From NCBI GenBank assembly GCA_036346225.1, contig JARFIW010001344.1, forward strand, positions 937,001 through 1,001,000: a stretch of 64,000 nt of DNA, given 5' to 3'. Shown piece after piece: positions 45,713 through 55,598 of this stretch; the first letter of the stretch is position 1, and every line of letters begins with the position of its first letter. The position numbers and the translations under genes are program-made. Source of the stretch: Platerodrilus igneus (Eukaryota; Arthropoda; Insecta; Coleoptera; Lycidae). The notes below the pieces were generated by a model. The model did no database searches, was not told where the DNA came from, and worked only from the letters and a program-made list of their open reading frames with translations.

Positions 45713-46619
45713 TTAGATGAAACTCTTAACATTTTTAATAAATACAATACCCACATTCAATTTACAATAGAAACGGAATCAAATAACTCTGTACCATTCC
45801 TAGACACTTTATTAATTAGAAATGATAAAAATGAAATTATTTTAGATTGGTATCAGAAGCCTACACATTCAAACAGATACTTAAATTATTATTCTTATCA
45901 ACCATTTAAAACAAAATTAAATTCTATTTTGGGATTAAAAGATCGAATAAAAAAGATATCCCATCCCTGTTTTCATAATAAAAACATGAAACATCTTTCA
46001 AATATTTTAAAAAATAATAACTATCCTATACACCTAATAACAAAATTATTATATAACACAAAAAAATACAATAATATAAACAATAACGATGGTGATATAG
46101 ATAATAATAATACAACTAACGAAAATAACAAAACTATACAGCTATATAAAATACTACCAAATATAGATGACCACCTAACTCATAAATTAATTAAAGTATT
46201 TAAAAATTACAATTTCAAATACGTTAAAAAAAATTTTAACATTAAGAAGCATTTTTTCAAAATTTAAAGATAAGACACTAGATTTATTTCAAAGAAACCT
46301 TGTATACCAAATTAATTGTATAGATTGTAGTAATCCTTATATTGGGCAAACGTCACAAACTTTAAAACAACGTATAACCCAACACAAAAGTGACATTAGA
46401 ATAAAACCAAATTCCTGTGCTTTATCAAGACACTCAATTGATTTAGATAACAAAATTGATTTTAAACATCCTAAAATTTTAGAATTAGAAAGAGATACAC
46501 AAAAAAAACTATTTCTGGAAATGTATCATATATTTCCCCAAAAAAATTGTATAAATAAAAAAACAGATATTGGTGGTCTAAATTCGATTTACACATACAT
46601 ACTTAGCCTTCAGAAGTAA
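45713..46619 (+). pseudogene. Penelope-like element: RT end and GIY-YIG endonuclease
   Basis: The frame from 45713 shows the RT thumb/linker of a Penelope-like element: IYDETL-like start, FTIETESNNSVPFLDTLLIR, ILDWYQKPTHSNRYLNYYS, KTKLNSILGLKDRI, LYNTKKYNN, then an asparagine-rich insert. The frame stops at 46267. After a shift in a six-T run near 46255 it continues as LVYQINCIDCSNPYIGQTSQ with QHKSDIR and SRHSIDLDN, the GIY-YIG nuclease with its Cys-x2-Cys region, to a stop at 46619. GIY-YIG is fused to RT only in Penelope-like elements. The RT core is missing: sequence starts directly after the (TA)n tract. Confidence 0.8.
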
Positions 46620-46659
46620 CATTTACCTAACGCAATAATTGATATTGTAGTGATTAGCA

Positions 46660-46830
46660 TTACATACATACACATCCTATCACATTCATACATACACGTA
46701 CTAACAAACAAACAGATTAATATATATAATCACAAATATTCATAGACACTCGCATAAATATAACATGTACACGCACCCACACTCATACACATACAAACAC
46801 ATACACGCATGCATACATGCACACATAGGC
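46660..46830. repeat. Degenerate CATA/CACA microsatellite
   Basis: Loose repeats such as cattacatacatacacatcc and cacactcatacacatacaaa over 170 bp, downstream of the Penelope-like element. Confidence 0.6.
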
Positions 46831-47201
46831 ATTCTGTTTTTAAATCTTCAAATAATTAAAAAAAGTGAAACTGAAAGGTTTCAAAATCTGACATTTTTAT
46901 TTTTATTTTTATACAAGTTATACAATTTTCTTATAACAAATTGAAGCAAAAATTAGTTAAAATAAGATTTCGATTTAATTTTTATGTTAATTTAATGTTT
47001 AACCTCGTCTTGTAAGTTACTATCAATTCATTTATATGTTAGCCTAGTTAATTGTAAAATTTTAGAAAGCCTGTGATCAAGAATTCAAATAAAATTCGAA
47101 AATTTAGGCCTTAAAAAAGAGTTTACTTTCCTACAGCTGACCTCAAACCCATTAATAATATATCTTCATATTTATAAAAGGTCATTATCTCTAAACTATA
47201 C

Positions 47202-47257
<56 letters not shown>

Positions 47258-47872
47258 ACGCTTTCAATAGATGGGTCAGTAAGAAGATTGATAATTTTTT
47301 CAAATTAAGTGCTAATAATAACACGTTAAAGTGTTCTTTACGAAGTAGTATCCTAATAGATTTTGGGGAAAGTCGCAAAACAGTATTAGAAGTATTTTAG
47401 GATTTATCAACTGCAAACTATCTTCAAACGTCTTACATATTGCTAACCAGTAAGTGAACACAATCTCGATATCAAACATTTTTGTCGAAACTAGTATTAC
47501 AACAGTATCGTTTAGGTTCATAACCTGACACAGTATTTTCGAATTCAGTCTTTCTGTACCACCCGGGTATAATCTGAAGAAAGAACCAAACCACGTTATA
47601 TATTACCCAGTAAGTGTATCAGCAATCAATCACATTACAATCGGACTAGTTGACCATTGGTGGCAATTAATCATCCTTTCCCTGGAAACCTACACTTGTG
47701 CTAGACTAGAAATAAAAAACATTTAAGAAAATACCTATCGGTTTTGTATATAGAACACGAACCCGCAGGTCTCGGCAGCTAGAAGCGTCTACAACTTCCA
47801 AGTGTCAAATTGTCGAAAAACTTGCCGTCGAGAAAGTTCGTTTTTTGAAATCCTTAGGATTAAAAGTTACAA
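46831..47872. other. Non-coding stretch with a (TA)n run
   Basis: No domain-bearing frame. (TA)n microsatellite at 47207-47250. Minus-strand frames of 60-69 codons at 47196-47521 show no motif. The left boundary of the virus-like element should lie here, but no terminal inverted repeat could be recognised by eye. Confidence 0.4.
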
Positions 47873-49126
47873 ATGATGGGTTGTCGGAATAAACGTAGTT
47901 TAGACTCCTACAACGAGAACAATATTAAACTCGGGAGGCTCGAATACGATGATGTACCTAAATTAGATGTATTTGGAAGCTACAAATTAGATGAAACCAT
48001 CACTAAAGAAGAATATTATACATATCTACTATTCACATTAAACGCAAAAAATAATTATCTGATTTCTATAGAAATTCAAAGCAGTGATAACATCACGTAT
48101 CTTTGTGAAGGTTTTATATTTATTAAGGGTGTCTATAAAACTGCAAATCCAGTTAAAGCATACGAGTTTATAAAAAATGCGTCCTACTTTCTGTTTGAAG
48201 AAATACAGCACAAGTTGGGGAGTCGAATGTGTGTAGAATCCCTGGTATTACTGGAACAATTAAGGGGTTAGTGTACATGGAACAATCTAAAACAAAGTCC
48301 GTTGCACACACTGGTTGGAATTCTGAATCAATATTCAAAGATGGACGTTTTGTATGTGTAATGCCGCTTAAATCCATTTTCGATTTCTTTAAAGATTGCA
48401 ATAAGGCAATTGTCAGTATGCCACAGGAAATGATTTAATTAGATCCAAGTCGGTTGTGAATTGCTACAAGTCGGCTAAGAATACTGGAACTATTAGCATC
48501 CAGCGTATAACATAGGACGTCTCGCATATAACATTAAGCGATTTTGTCAATACAAGTCTATTTTCAAAAATGCAGACTAAACATCTATAATGGTAGCATT
48601 CAGGAAATGGGAGCTACCCTCACTATCACAATCAAAGTCACAGGTGTAGAGAATTAAAATATCCAATGAAACTGAAAATGATTAGATGGGTTTAATTAGC
48701 GATACAAAATGCTAAATATAACAAGAAAAGAAAAATTCAACCAGTTTCACAAATGCCAATATAACCAATTTCAAAGTGTATTAAACTCTCAAGTGTTTCC
48801 ACAACATCGCATGAACCTGGATTTCGAACAAAATGATTACTTATCGGCGTATCTGTCGTACGCAACTTTTATGGAAAATACTACCTCAACAAGACTTCTA
48901 ATAAATGTTTAATGGATTACGACTAGTTAAGGATGGACCAGTATTTGTAATCAACTGCCGTTACAAATTTGAAATTCTTAAGGATGCTACAGTGAATGGT
49001 AGAATAGAATTGGAAACTTCAAAAAATTTCGAACCATCAATGAAGGCATATGATTTACTTATTCCCGATTCAATGTTTGAATATAATCCGCTTACGGAAA
49101 TTGTTAATCGATATATTCACAATTAA
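47873..49126 (+). pseudogene. Double-jelly-roll-type major capsid protein (broken)
   Basis: Starts MMGCRNKRSLDSYNENN at 47873. Blocks that match the arthropod double-jelly-roll-like protein family as I know it follow in order: YFLFEEIQHKLGS (48185), ITGTIKGLVYMEQSK (48250), AGW-type HTGWNSE, the VCVMPLKSIFDFFKDCNKAI block (48350), RSKSVVNCY and TGTISIQRIT (48450-48510), VAFRKWELPSLSQ (48592), SVLNSQVFPQHRMNLDFEQN (48775) and finally DGPVFVINCRYK ... GRIELET ... AYDLLIPDSMFEYNPLTEIV to the stop at 49126. Such proteins form hexameric capsomers in Polinton-like viruses. At least three frameshifts and several stops in 48440-48700 disable it. Nearest alternative: another jelly-roll structural protein. 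Confidence 0.65.
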
Positions 49127-49159
49127 ATTATAATTTGTATTTATTTTTTAAATAAAATT

Positions 49160-49261
49160 TTATAAAGAATTGTTTTTAATTGTACGGGAAATGTCTAATT
49201 GTTTTAGTAAATGCTGCATAATAGCCATCACTTTTGCCCGGGCGGCTTCCCTAGCGTCCAT
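49160..49261 (-). CDS. Small convergent frame, 33 aa, unknown
   Basis: A minus-strand frame beginning MDAREAARAKVMAIMQHLLK stops 34 nt from the capsid stop on the opposite strand. The codons before its ATG read IPPGPPG. The stretch is much GC-richer than its surroundings, with gcccgggcggc occurring twice (49236 and 49309). The length is too short to be sure that it is a gene; a truncated remnant of a longer protein is possible. Confidence 0.25.
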   Translation of the reverse strand: MDAREAARAKVMAIMQHLLKQLDISRTIKNNSL

Positions 49262-49357
49262 GCCTGGCGGCCCTGGTGGAATGTTCAGGTACTACGACAA
49301 ATTCACACCCGCCCGGGCGGCCATCCCTGGCGAATGTGTTGGTTGGTGAAACTTTGG

Positions 49358-49394
49358 TATATAAATGCATAATTTTAAAAACTGAAGTCAGTTG
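49358..49394 (+). promoter_or_regulatory. TATA box and arthropod-type initiator
   Basis: TATATAAA at 49358-49365 and tcagttg at 49388-49394. The initiator A (49390) lies 32 bp after the first T of the TATA box, the optimal spacing for an arthropod TCAGT initiator. The predicted leader to the ATG at 49415 is 25 nt. Confidence 0.6.
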
Positions 49395-49414
49395 TATTGC
49401 AACGGGCTTGAAAG

Positions 49415-49555
49415 ATGCTCGCAAGAAATAAACATTACACCAAGGAATCTCTGGAAACAGCTGTAAATGAAATCCAACAGGGTGTAATAAGTGTTCGCTC
49501 AGCTAGCAAGAAGTACAACATACCTAGAACACCAATGCGGAACAGTCTCAAGTAA
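49415..49555 (+). CDS. Pipsqueak-type helix-turn-helix peptide, 46 aa
   Basis: MLARNKHYTKESLETAVNEI opens the frame and is followed by ISVRSASKKYNIPRTPM, the core of the HTH_psq domain (helix 1 with a 'xESLxxAVxxI' pattern, then 'SVRxASKKYxIPRxT'). This fold binds DNA in pipsqueak, CENP-B-like and pogo-type proteins. The frame stops at a TAA right after the HTH; the following codons are coding-like (RKKEVPRQYAEIV), so this is either a truncated DNA-binding protein or the N-terminus of a longer broken one. The promoter just upstream and the ATPase just downstream place it inside the virus-like element. Confidence 0.55.
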   Translation: MLARNKHYTKESLETAVNEIQQGVISVRSASKKYNIPRTPMRNSLK

Positions 49556-49579
49556 CATTGTTTTCGAAAAAAGGAAGTT

Positions 49580-50603
49580 CCTAGACAGTATGCGGAAATT
49601 GTGATGCGCTGAATTCAAATACCTATACCTATAACTGTGCTGAATTTTCCACTTTCAATGCAAAAGAAGTTGGTAAACATGGCTCATTGCTACCATCAAA
49701 CACACGAGTGATCTTCACCGGACCGTCAAGCTGTAGCAAAACCAATGCTTTAGTTTTTTAATTTTACACAGGAACGGTCTTAGATTTCAAAATGTGTAAG
49801 TAATTTTTAAAAGATTGTATTAGCTAAAATATGAAATTTTACGGAGTGTTTTTGAACTTTTAAAAGATAAAATGAATTTAAAAATTACGATTATGTGATT
49901 GGTCTAGAGGAGGCAGGCGGCTCCGTAGCGTAGTGGTATGTGTGTGACAAGTACGTCCAAGATCCCGGGTTTGAAACCCGACACAGTCCGCTTGAAAAAT
50001 GTTAGGCGAGCATTTTTCACAAAAATACACCCTCGTTCGGATGAGAGGTAAAATGGAGGTCCCGTGTGTGGGTATTGTCACGCAAGTTAAAGATCTCTAC
50101 CTTGCTTGGAACAGCAAGGGTTCGGCAAAATTCCAACTTTTCTAGGTAAAAAAAAACTCACTTCTTGGCCAATGTATTGCCTTCTGATGAAGCATTGGAA
50201 AATCACATGTAAGGTCCAGAGGAGGCTAAAGAAAATTAAATTATGGTGTTTAATGATATACTTGTAAACCCAGTCTTTCTCTTTTGGACGACATAAAGCA
50301 ATTGACTCATTTTATTTGTCACAGTTATGCTAGTGCCTTAAAACACAGACTCTGGAACAACGCCAATATTATAGCAGTATGGAGGCAAGACGACATCAAT
50401 CTTCGGCATAGTTTTTTGGATCATACAAATGGTGACGTGCCATATCAAGTATTTAGAAAAATGTGTTCCCGCTGCAGGAGTGATGGTAATTCGCAGTATA
50501 ATTTAAAACCAATGTAACAGATGTTGATATTGATGAAGGGCGTTATAGAAGAAATTTTCATCCATATATAAGTATTAGAAACGCTCAAAGTATTCAGTTG
50601 TAA
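49580..50603 (+). pseudogene. A32/FtsK-like DNA-packaging ATPase (broken)
   Basis: Left part (49600-49800): YNCAEFSTFNAKEVGKHGSL then LLPSNTRVIFTGPSSCSKTN, a P-loop region in which the second glycine of GxxxxGK[T/S] reads serine (GPSSCSKT at 49720). NGLRFQNV-like text follows. A SINE then interrupts. Right part (50284-50603): LWNNANIIAVWRQDDINLRH, SFLDHTNGDVPYQVFRKMCS, and in another frame TDVDIDEGRYRRNFHPYI to a stop at 50603. These match the closing half of packaging ATPases in arthropod double-jelly-roll elements (RDNANLL...RQDD...; DxDxxxxGRYR). Walker B and the middle of the domain are missing. The enzyme would pump genomic DNA into capsids. Confidence 0.6.
49915..50212 (+). mobile_element. 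tRNA-derived SINE, copy 2, in the packaging ATPase
   Basis: 298 bp matching the copies at 30896 and 62464. Flanked by a target duplication ggtctagaggaggc (49901-49914) and ggtccagaggaggc (50213-50226), 13 of 14 identical. Head gtagcgtagtggtatgtgtg and B box gggtttgaaaccc carry substitutions compared with the other copies. Confidence 0.85.
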
Positions 50604-50614
50604 TCCAGAGTACG

Positions 50615-51481
50615 ATGATGAAGAATGTTAAAGACTTTATTGCAAATAAACTAAGCTTTCAGCACATACAGCACGCCGAAAGAAGAAGGTCTGTGATGCA
50701 TAGAAAGGGTTATGTCACTTCCCAGCAAGAATTCAAAGAGGCTAACAAGCAATTGATTGAGCCTTTGCAAGTCACCGCATCCCATTTAAAAAGTTTTGCC
50801 TAGAAACTACCTGTAAAACAGAAAGTTGAAATAAAGAATGTGCTTTTGAAGAAAATTAAGCGACATATGCCAGAGAAGCCGTTTCATATTTACTATGCAG
50901 ATGTGCTGTCTAGAAATAAAGATGAAATTATCGAGAAGTTAGTTTATAGAGTAAAATATAATACTGAAGCTGACGAATGAAAACTGGGGGAAAGTGTGTT
51001 GAAAACTGATCCGGCAAAGAATGACATAACCTTAAAGACAGTGATATAGCCTGGTACAATATGTTTATACAATCTGTTAACCTTTAAAGATATCAACCAC
51101 GAGAATCTATGCTGTGATTTACGAAATTACTTGGATATGATAAAATCTGCGTCATTATTTAAAAGAAATTTCACACTGTTCAAAGATTTAACAGCATTTC
51201 CGACAAACAACAAAAAGTTTGAGACATATGTACTTAAATACGCAGTCGAATTTCAGTGGAGTTCATTGAAGAAGAAAATTGCTACACGATTTTAAAACAA
51301 GTTTTATAAAAAATTATATAAAACTTACGTGCAGTATATCTATTGGAACAATATTTACGAATTAATTAATCGAGTGAAATTGCTGAACGAATAGTATCAA
51401 GCAGGTAATATAAATACTGAAACCATGAATGAAATGGTTTCCATAATCGAGCAATTAAGGGAAGAAGGTATAATAGACTAA
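50615..51481 (+). pseudogene. Unknown structural-type protein of the virus-like element
   Basis: 289 codons in one frame, starting MMKNVKDFIANKLSFQHIQ and ending EQLREEGIID, with five in-frame stops (TAG, TGA, TAG, TAA, TAG) and no frameshift. Near the N-terminus, RRSVMHRKGYVTSQQEFKEA followed by NKQLIEPL, and near the C-terminus ELINRVKLLNE with the closing 'NEMVSIIEQLREEG' pattern, resemble an uncharacterised protein that follows the ATPase in arthropod double-jelly-roll elements, possibly a minor capsid component. The function is not known. The ATG lies 11 nt after the ATPase stop. Confidence 0.5.
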
Positions 51482-51510
51482 TTTCACTTAAAATTGTATT
51501 CGGTGTCAAA

Positions 51511-51795
51511 ATGCTTGTTGACAGCTTTGGATGTTTGGAGCATAAATATGTAGATGTATAACGAGGTCTTCCTTGGCGTGGCTTTGTTATAACCTCGAAT
51601 AGGGTAGGGTACGACATGCAGCAAAAACGAGTCCTCAATGTGTCGGACTCAAAAGATGGCAACGACGTAGTGAATCGTAGAAGCACCATAGTATTCAAAC
51701 CTGGAGAGAACAAAATTAGTTTTCGTGGTAAGAGATTGCAAATCCCAGAGAAGACAATGATGGGGTCCCTAAGAAATTTGCACGATATCTCGTAA
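51511..51795 (+). pseudogene. Small fibre-like protein (broken)
   Basis: A 94-codon frame opens MLVDSFGCLEHKYVDV, has one in-frame TAA at 51559-51561, and continues as WRGFVITSNRVGYDMQQKRV followed by LNVSDSKDGNDVV. The 'GxGF..T..GDYDM.xKRLxNV..P...DAV' pattern is one I associate with fibre-like proteins of arthropod double-jelly-roll elements and with phage tail-fibre repeats. The rest (TIVFKPGENKISFRGKRLQI) shows no motif. It begins 29 nt after the preceding stop and ends 29 nt before the next ATG. Confidence 0.4.
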
Positions 51796-51824
51796 CTCAG
51801 ATATTTTCCCACAGCCTACAATCT

Positions 51825-52172
51825 ATGGAAGATCTGCCGCATATAGTTGTAGTTTGCAACGTAAGAAACGAGCGTAGCATACAGGTTAGCCCTTCTGTTG
51901 AGAAATCAGACTCAGCAAGCAAACAATATGAGGACGAAAAGTGTAATAAAATCGCATCCGAAGTGAAAGCATTTGTGCAATTGTTTATAAATTTGGATAC
52001 ATCTTTAACAAACGATCAAGAACTCAGCCTCGCACTTTCGTCAATTTATAATTCATCACCGAAAGATGTTAGAAATAAGTATTACAAGCCGAAAATCAAA
52101 CTTACTCTAAAGATGCAACTACAAAACGATGACCAGCTTAGTCTAGTTTCAGTATTACGCAGCAATGAGTAA
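51825..52172 (+). CDS. Intact 115-aa protein of unknown function
   Basis: Uninterrupted frame starting MEDLPHIVVVCNVRNERSIQ. The middle is acidic and helical (KCNKIASEVKAFVQLFINLD), the end basic (NKYYKPKIKLTLKMQ) and then polar. No domain recognised. It is one of the few frames in the region without a stop. It overlaps the start of the integrase (ATGAGTAA) by 8 nt, an arrangement typical of compact viral gene sets. A cytoplasmic or virion accessory role is possible; nothing in the sequence decides. Confidence 0.45.
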   Translation: MEDLPHIVVVCNVRNERSIQVSPSVEKSDSASKQYEDEKCNKIASEVKAFVQLFINLDTSLTNDQELSLALSSIYNSSPKDVRNKYYKPKIKLTLKMQLQNDDQLSLVSVLRSNE

Positions 52173-52588
52173 AGAAACCATCGTTAAAAAATTGTTTATA
52201 CCGGCCCGAAAAAGTTGTATGCGCTGGTATACAATGCTTAAGCCTTTTTTTATAGAGGGTTGGAAATCTTCATAGACCCCCATAGTAACTTGCCCTTTGG
52301 CCATACGGCTTCCAAACTCCTTACCATGGGAAAGACACCCACCGTGAGGTGTTCGTATGAGGCGGGTAGTGCTAGATTTAGGTGGAGTCCTGCCAGGGAA
52401 AACAGACAAAGACAGTGATCCCCGTTTGGTTTCCCAGACAGGAAGTCACCCTGACCGGCTAAAAACCATTCCTCTCTGCCCGCTAGTGACAAAGCGCGAC
52501 TCGAACCGCCATTTAGCATTACTTCGGTCGGCTTGCGGGGTATCTGTATCTCGTTTCGATTGTTTCGTACTTTTTTCCTGTTTATTTC

Positions 52589-55569
52589 CTATTTGTTTTT
52601 TCGTATTCTCCTCTCATGGTCTTCCTTTTTCTTCATAATTGTCCTCATCAGCGTTTGTATAACATTCCATAAAGCTTTATTCTCTAACATTAGTTCCACG
52701 ATGTTGTCTCTCGTTATAGTACAGTTGCAAGATATATTTGCGCTGGTTCGGTCTTTTTCCCACCTCGTGCAGTCAAATAATGTGTGTTTTGCGTTGTCAA
52801 CTGCCTCACAGAACCAACATGTAGTTGTTTCTTTCTTCCCTATCATGTGCAAATAAGATCCAAATATTCCGTGTCCAGACAGGATTTGCGGCATGTAGTA
52901 ATCAATATCTCTACATTTTCTACGGCTCGATTTTATGACATTTCTTATAAGAACCTTTGTCCACTCTTCACATACATTCCATGATTGCTGCCAATTCTCC
53001 ATGATTATTTGATTAGCCTGGTTTCGATGTTTTTTTTTTATTTTGATATATTAGGGATCTTTCCATTATCCTAAACCTTATTGGCGGAATCCTGGCTATT
53101 GCCAGCAATGCTTGCGTCGCCACTGTTCTATATGCCGATGTTATACGTATCACCATTTTCCTATTTATTCTCTCCAAGAGTTTCTCATAGTAGTTGTATT
53201 TTAGTACTTCTTGATATATTGGCGCAGCATATAGGACAGTCGACGAGACTACTGACATCAGTACTTTACGTTTGCTGGCCCGTGGTCCTTTTTTATTAGC
53301 CATCATTCTTGAGAGGGACATGAGTTTCTTGTTGGCTTTTGCACTTGTTTCAATCGCATGCGTCGTCATTCTTAGATCCTTTTGTAGGTGCACTCCCATA
53401 TATTTTATATTGCCATTGTTCTTTATTCTTATGCCTCCTATCTCAATTTCAAAGTATTTAAAACTTCTTTTCCCCGCTAATATGACCATTTCAGTTTTTT
53501 CTGCCGCCAGGCTTAATTGTAGTTCATTTAATGTGGGTGCTATCTTTTTGATTGCGCCTTTAACCTTGGACTTTAAATCTTGTTCGTTGTTACTAAATGA
53601 CACTACGGCGAGGTCATCCGCATGTGCTATTAAGTGTGTGTTATTTCCAACATTTAAGTTTAATACTATATTGTAGAGGATGTTCTATAGGGTCGGTCCG
53701 AGAACTGATCTTTGTGGTACGCCGCAAGTTATGTGTACTTCCATATTTTCGGTGTACAGATAACGGTTCGTAAAGTATGATTTGATAATGTTTATCAAAT
53801 ATGCACTTATTTTCATGTCCTCTAAGGCTATGACTGTTTCCTTCCATGGAGCGGAGTTGAAAGCATTTCTTACATATAGGACTACCATCACGCATAGGTT
53901 TTTGTGTTGGTACGCCTTTTCCCTAAATGTAAAAACAATGTCTTTTTTGACTTGCAGGGCATCTAGAGTTGATCTGCCTCTTCTAAAGCCGAACTGATTT
54001 TTATGTATGCAAATTTTTTTGTCCGACTCTTTCTCTAGCGTGTTTTTAATAAGTTTTTCCAATAGTTTTCCCGTTACGTGTAGTAGACATGTCGGTCTAT
54101 ATGCGGCTTCTTGTTGTGGATCTTTCTTTGGTTTTACTATTAGCGTCAATTTATCTCACTTCCGAATAGTGGGAAACACCCCTTCTTGTAGGCACATGTT
54201 CATAATTTTAGCTACAATTTCCAAATTGTTGGGCACTATTGCTTTCATTACTTCAGGTGTGATGAACTTTAATGTCTGTCACTGACGCTAATACCTCCTC
54301 AGTCGTAAGTTTTGTTACGTTGTCCCGCTCTACATGTTGGACACTCCATTCTTGGATTGGGGATTGTGAAAACAACTCACGTATTTGATGTTTTTCTTCT
54401 TCCTTACCAATCTTTACGCCCGGGAGTAATTTCAATTTCTTCATGACAATTTGGTATGCTTTGCCCCAGATATCATTTTCCGTTTCCTTTAGTAACTGTT
54501 CCCATGCCATTTCCTTTTGTCTTTTAATTTGTTATCTAGATCTTTTTTCATTGCTTTGTACGTAGCTCTAGCTTCTTCTTTTTCTATTTCATCTCCCGGT
54601 TTACGATTAATACTGCATAGTCGTCGTCGCGCTTCTATACATTTTTTCCTTTTTAGGCTCATCTCCTCCGTCCACCAATATACCGGAGAATGATTCTGTC
54701 TAAACGATCCCTTTTTTAGGAGGTATGTATTGCATTTATTTGTAATTGCGTTTATTAGGTTGCTTGTTGCCTCTGCGGCGCTTTGGCTGTTACCTATGTC
54801 AAGTGTGGTGTCCGCTAGAAAAAGCTGTATGGCTCCTGTGGTTATTTTCCATCCTATGTTTATTTTCGTTTTTATATCCTTCAGTGGTTGTTCGACGTTT
54901 TTGGGTTTGATCTTTTATTTTATGTATTTATGGCAGCTCATGGTTTCTGAGTCCTTGTCTACATGCGAATTAGTGATATTATTTGCTACTTTTGGAGAGG
55001 CCAGCGTTACATCTTATATACTCTCCATTGGCATTAACGAAGGTTGGTCTATTGCCCTGATTTATTACGACCAAATCATTGGCTTTGATCCATTCTTCTA
55101 ACGCTAATCCTTTTTCGTTCGTCACCCTTGAACCAAACATATCGGACTTTGCGTTGAAGTCGCCCCCTATTACGTATTCTTTTTTATTTTGTTTACGATG
55201 CTGTTTTAAGTTATACAATAGCTCATTAAACACACCTATGTTTTGGTTTGGTGGAATAGTAGCATGAGTAGATTTTAAGGTCATTTGTTTGCACGCACAT
55301 AAAGCCATTTCCGCAATAAGTCTTTATAATATGTACACTCTTTTCGCTCCATATCATGCAATCACCCTTTTGTTTACACAGTACTTTTTCGCCATTTTTT
55401 TGTTCGGTTCTTGTATAAGAGCTATATGCACTTTTTCTTCATAAATAGTTTGACTTAGAAGGTCGTGGGCAGCCCTGTGCCAATCGAGATTAATTTGAAG
55501 TACGTTTAGTTCAGGTACGTGTACCGCCTGCAATGTCAGGTTATGAGCGTCGTCTCTTAAGCCAGCCAT
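52589..55569 (-). pseudogene. R1-type copy C ORF2: endonuclease, reverse transcriptase, C-terminal zinc motif
   Basis: Starts at ATG 55569 (MAGLRDDAHNLTLQAVHVPE). Endonuclease: LNVLQINLDWHRAAHDLL, HIALIQEPN, VIGGDFNAKSDMFGSR (55150) and NRPTFVNANGEYI. RT: LIVKPKKDPQQEAAYRPTCL (54140), NQFGFRRGRSTLDALQV, motif A in VVLYVRNAFNSAPW (the first D of the usual D-x3-AF is replaced by Y), GVPQRSVLGP, and motif C in HADDLAVVSFS (near 53605). Then a thumb (YMGVHLQKDLRM) and C-terminal CWFCEAVDNAKHTLFDC zinc motif (52800). Frameshifts and stops separate the pieces at about 55340, 54960, 54250, 53680 and 53010. It encodes the target-primed reverse transcription machinery. Confidence 0.85.
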
Positions 55570-55598
55570 TACGACGTGGCGGATTGTAGTCTCCCCAC

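Noticed and set aside
47196..47521. Minus-strand frames left of the capsid gene considered as a DNA polymerase remnant
   Set aside because: No polymerase motif could be found; part of the frame is a translated (TA)n tract.
49236..49345. GC-rich island considered as a CpG promoter
   Set aside because: Too short and no TATA or initiator at its edge; the clear promoter signals lie just downstream instead.
53272..53676. 134-codon + strand frame
   Set aside because: Antisense shadow of the R1-type RT on the minus strand.
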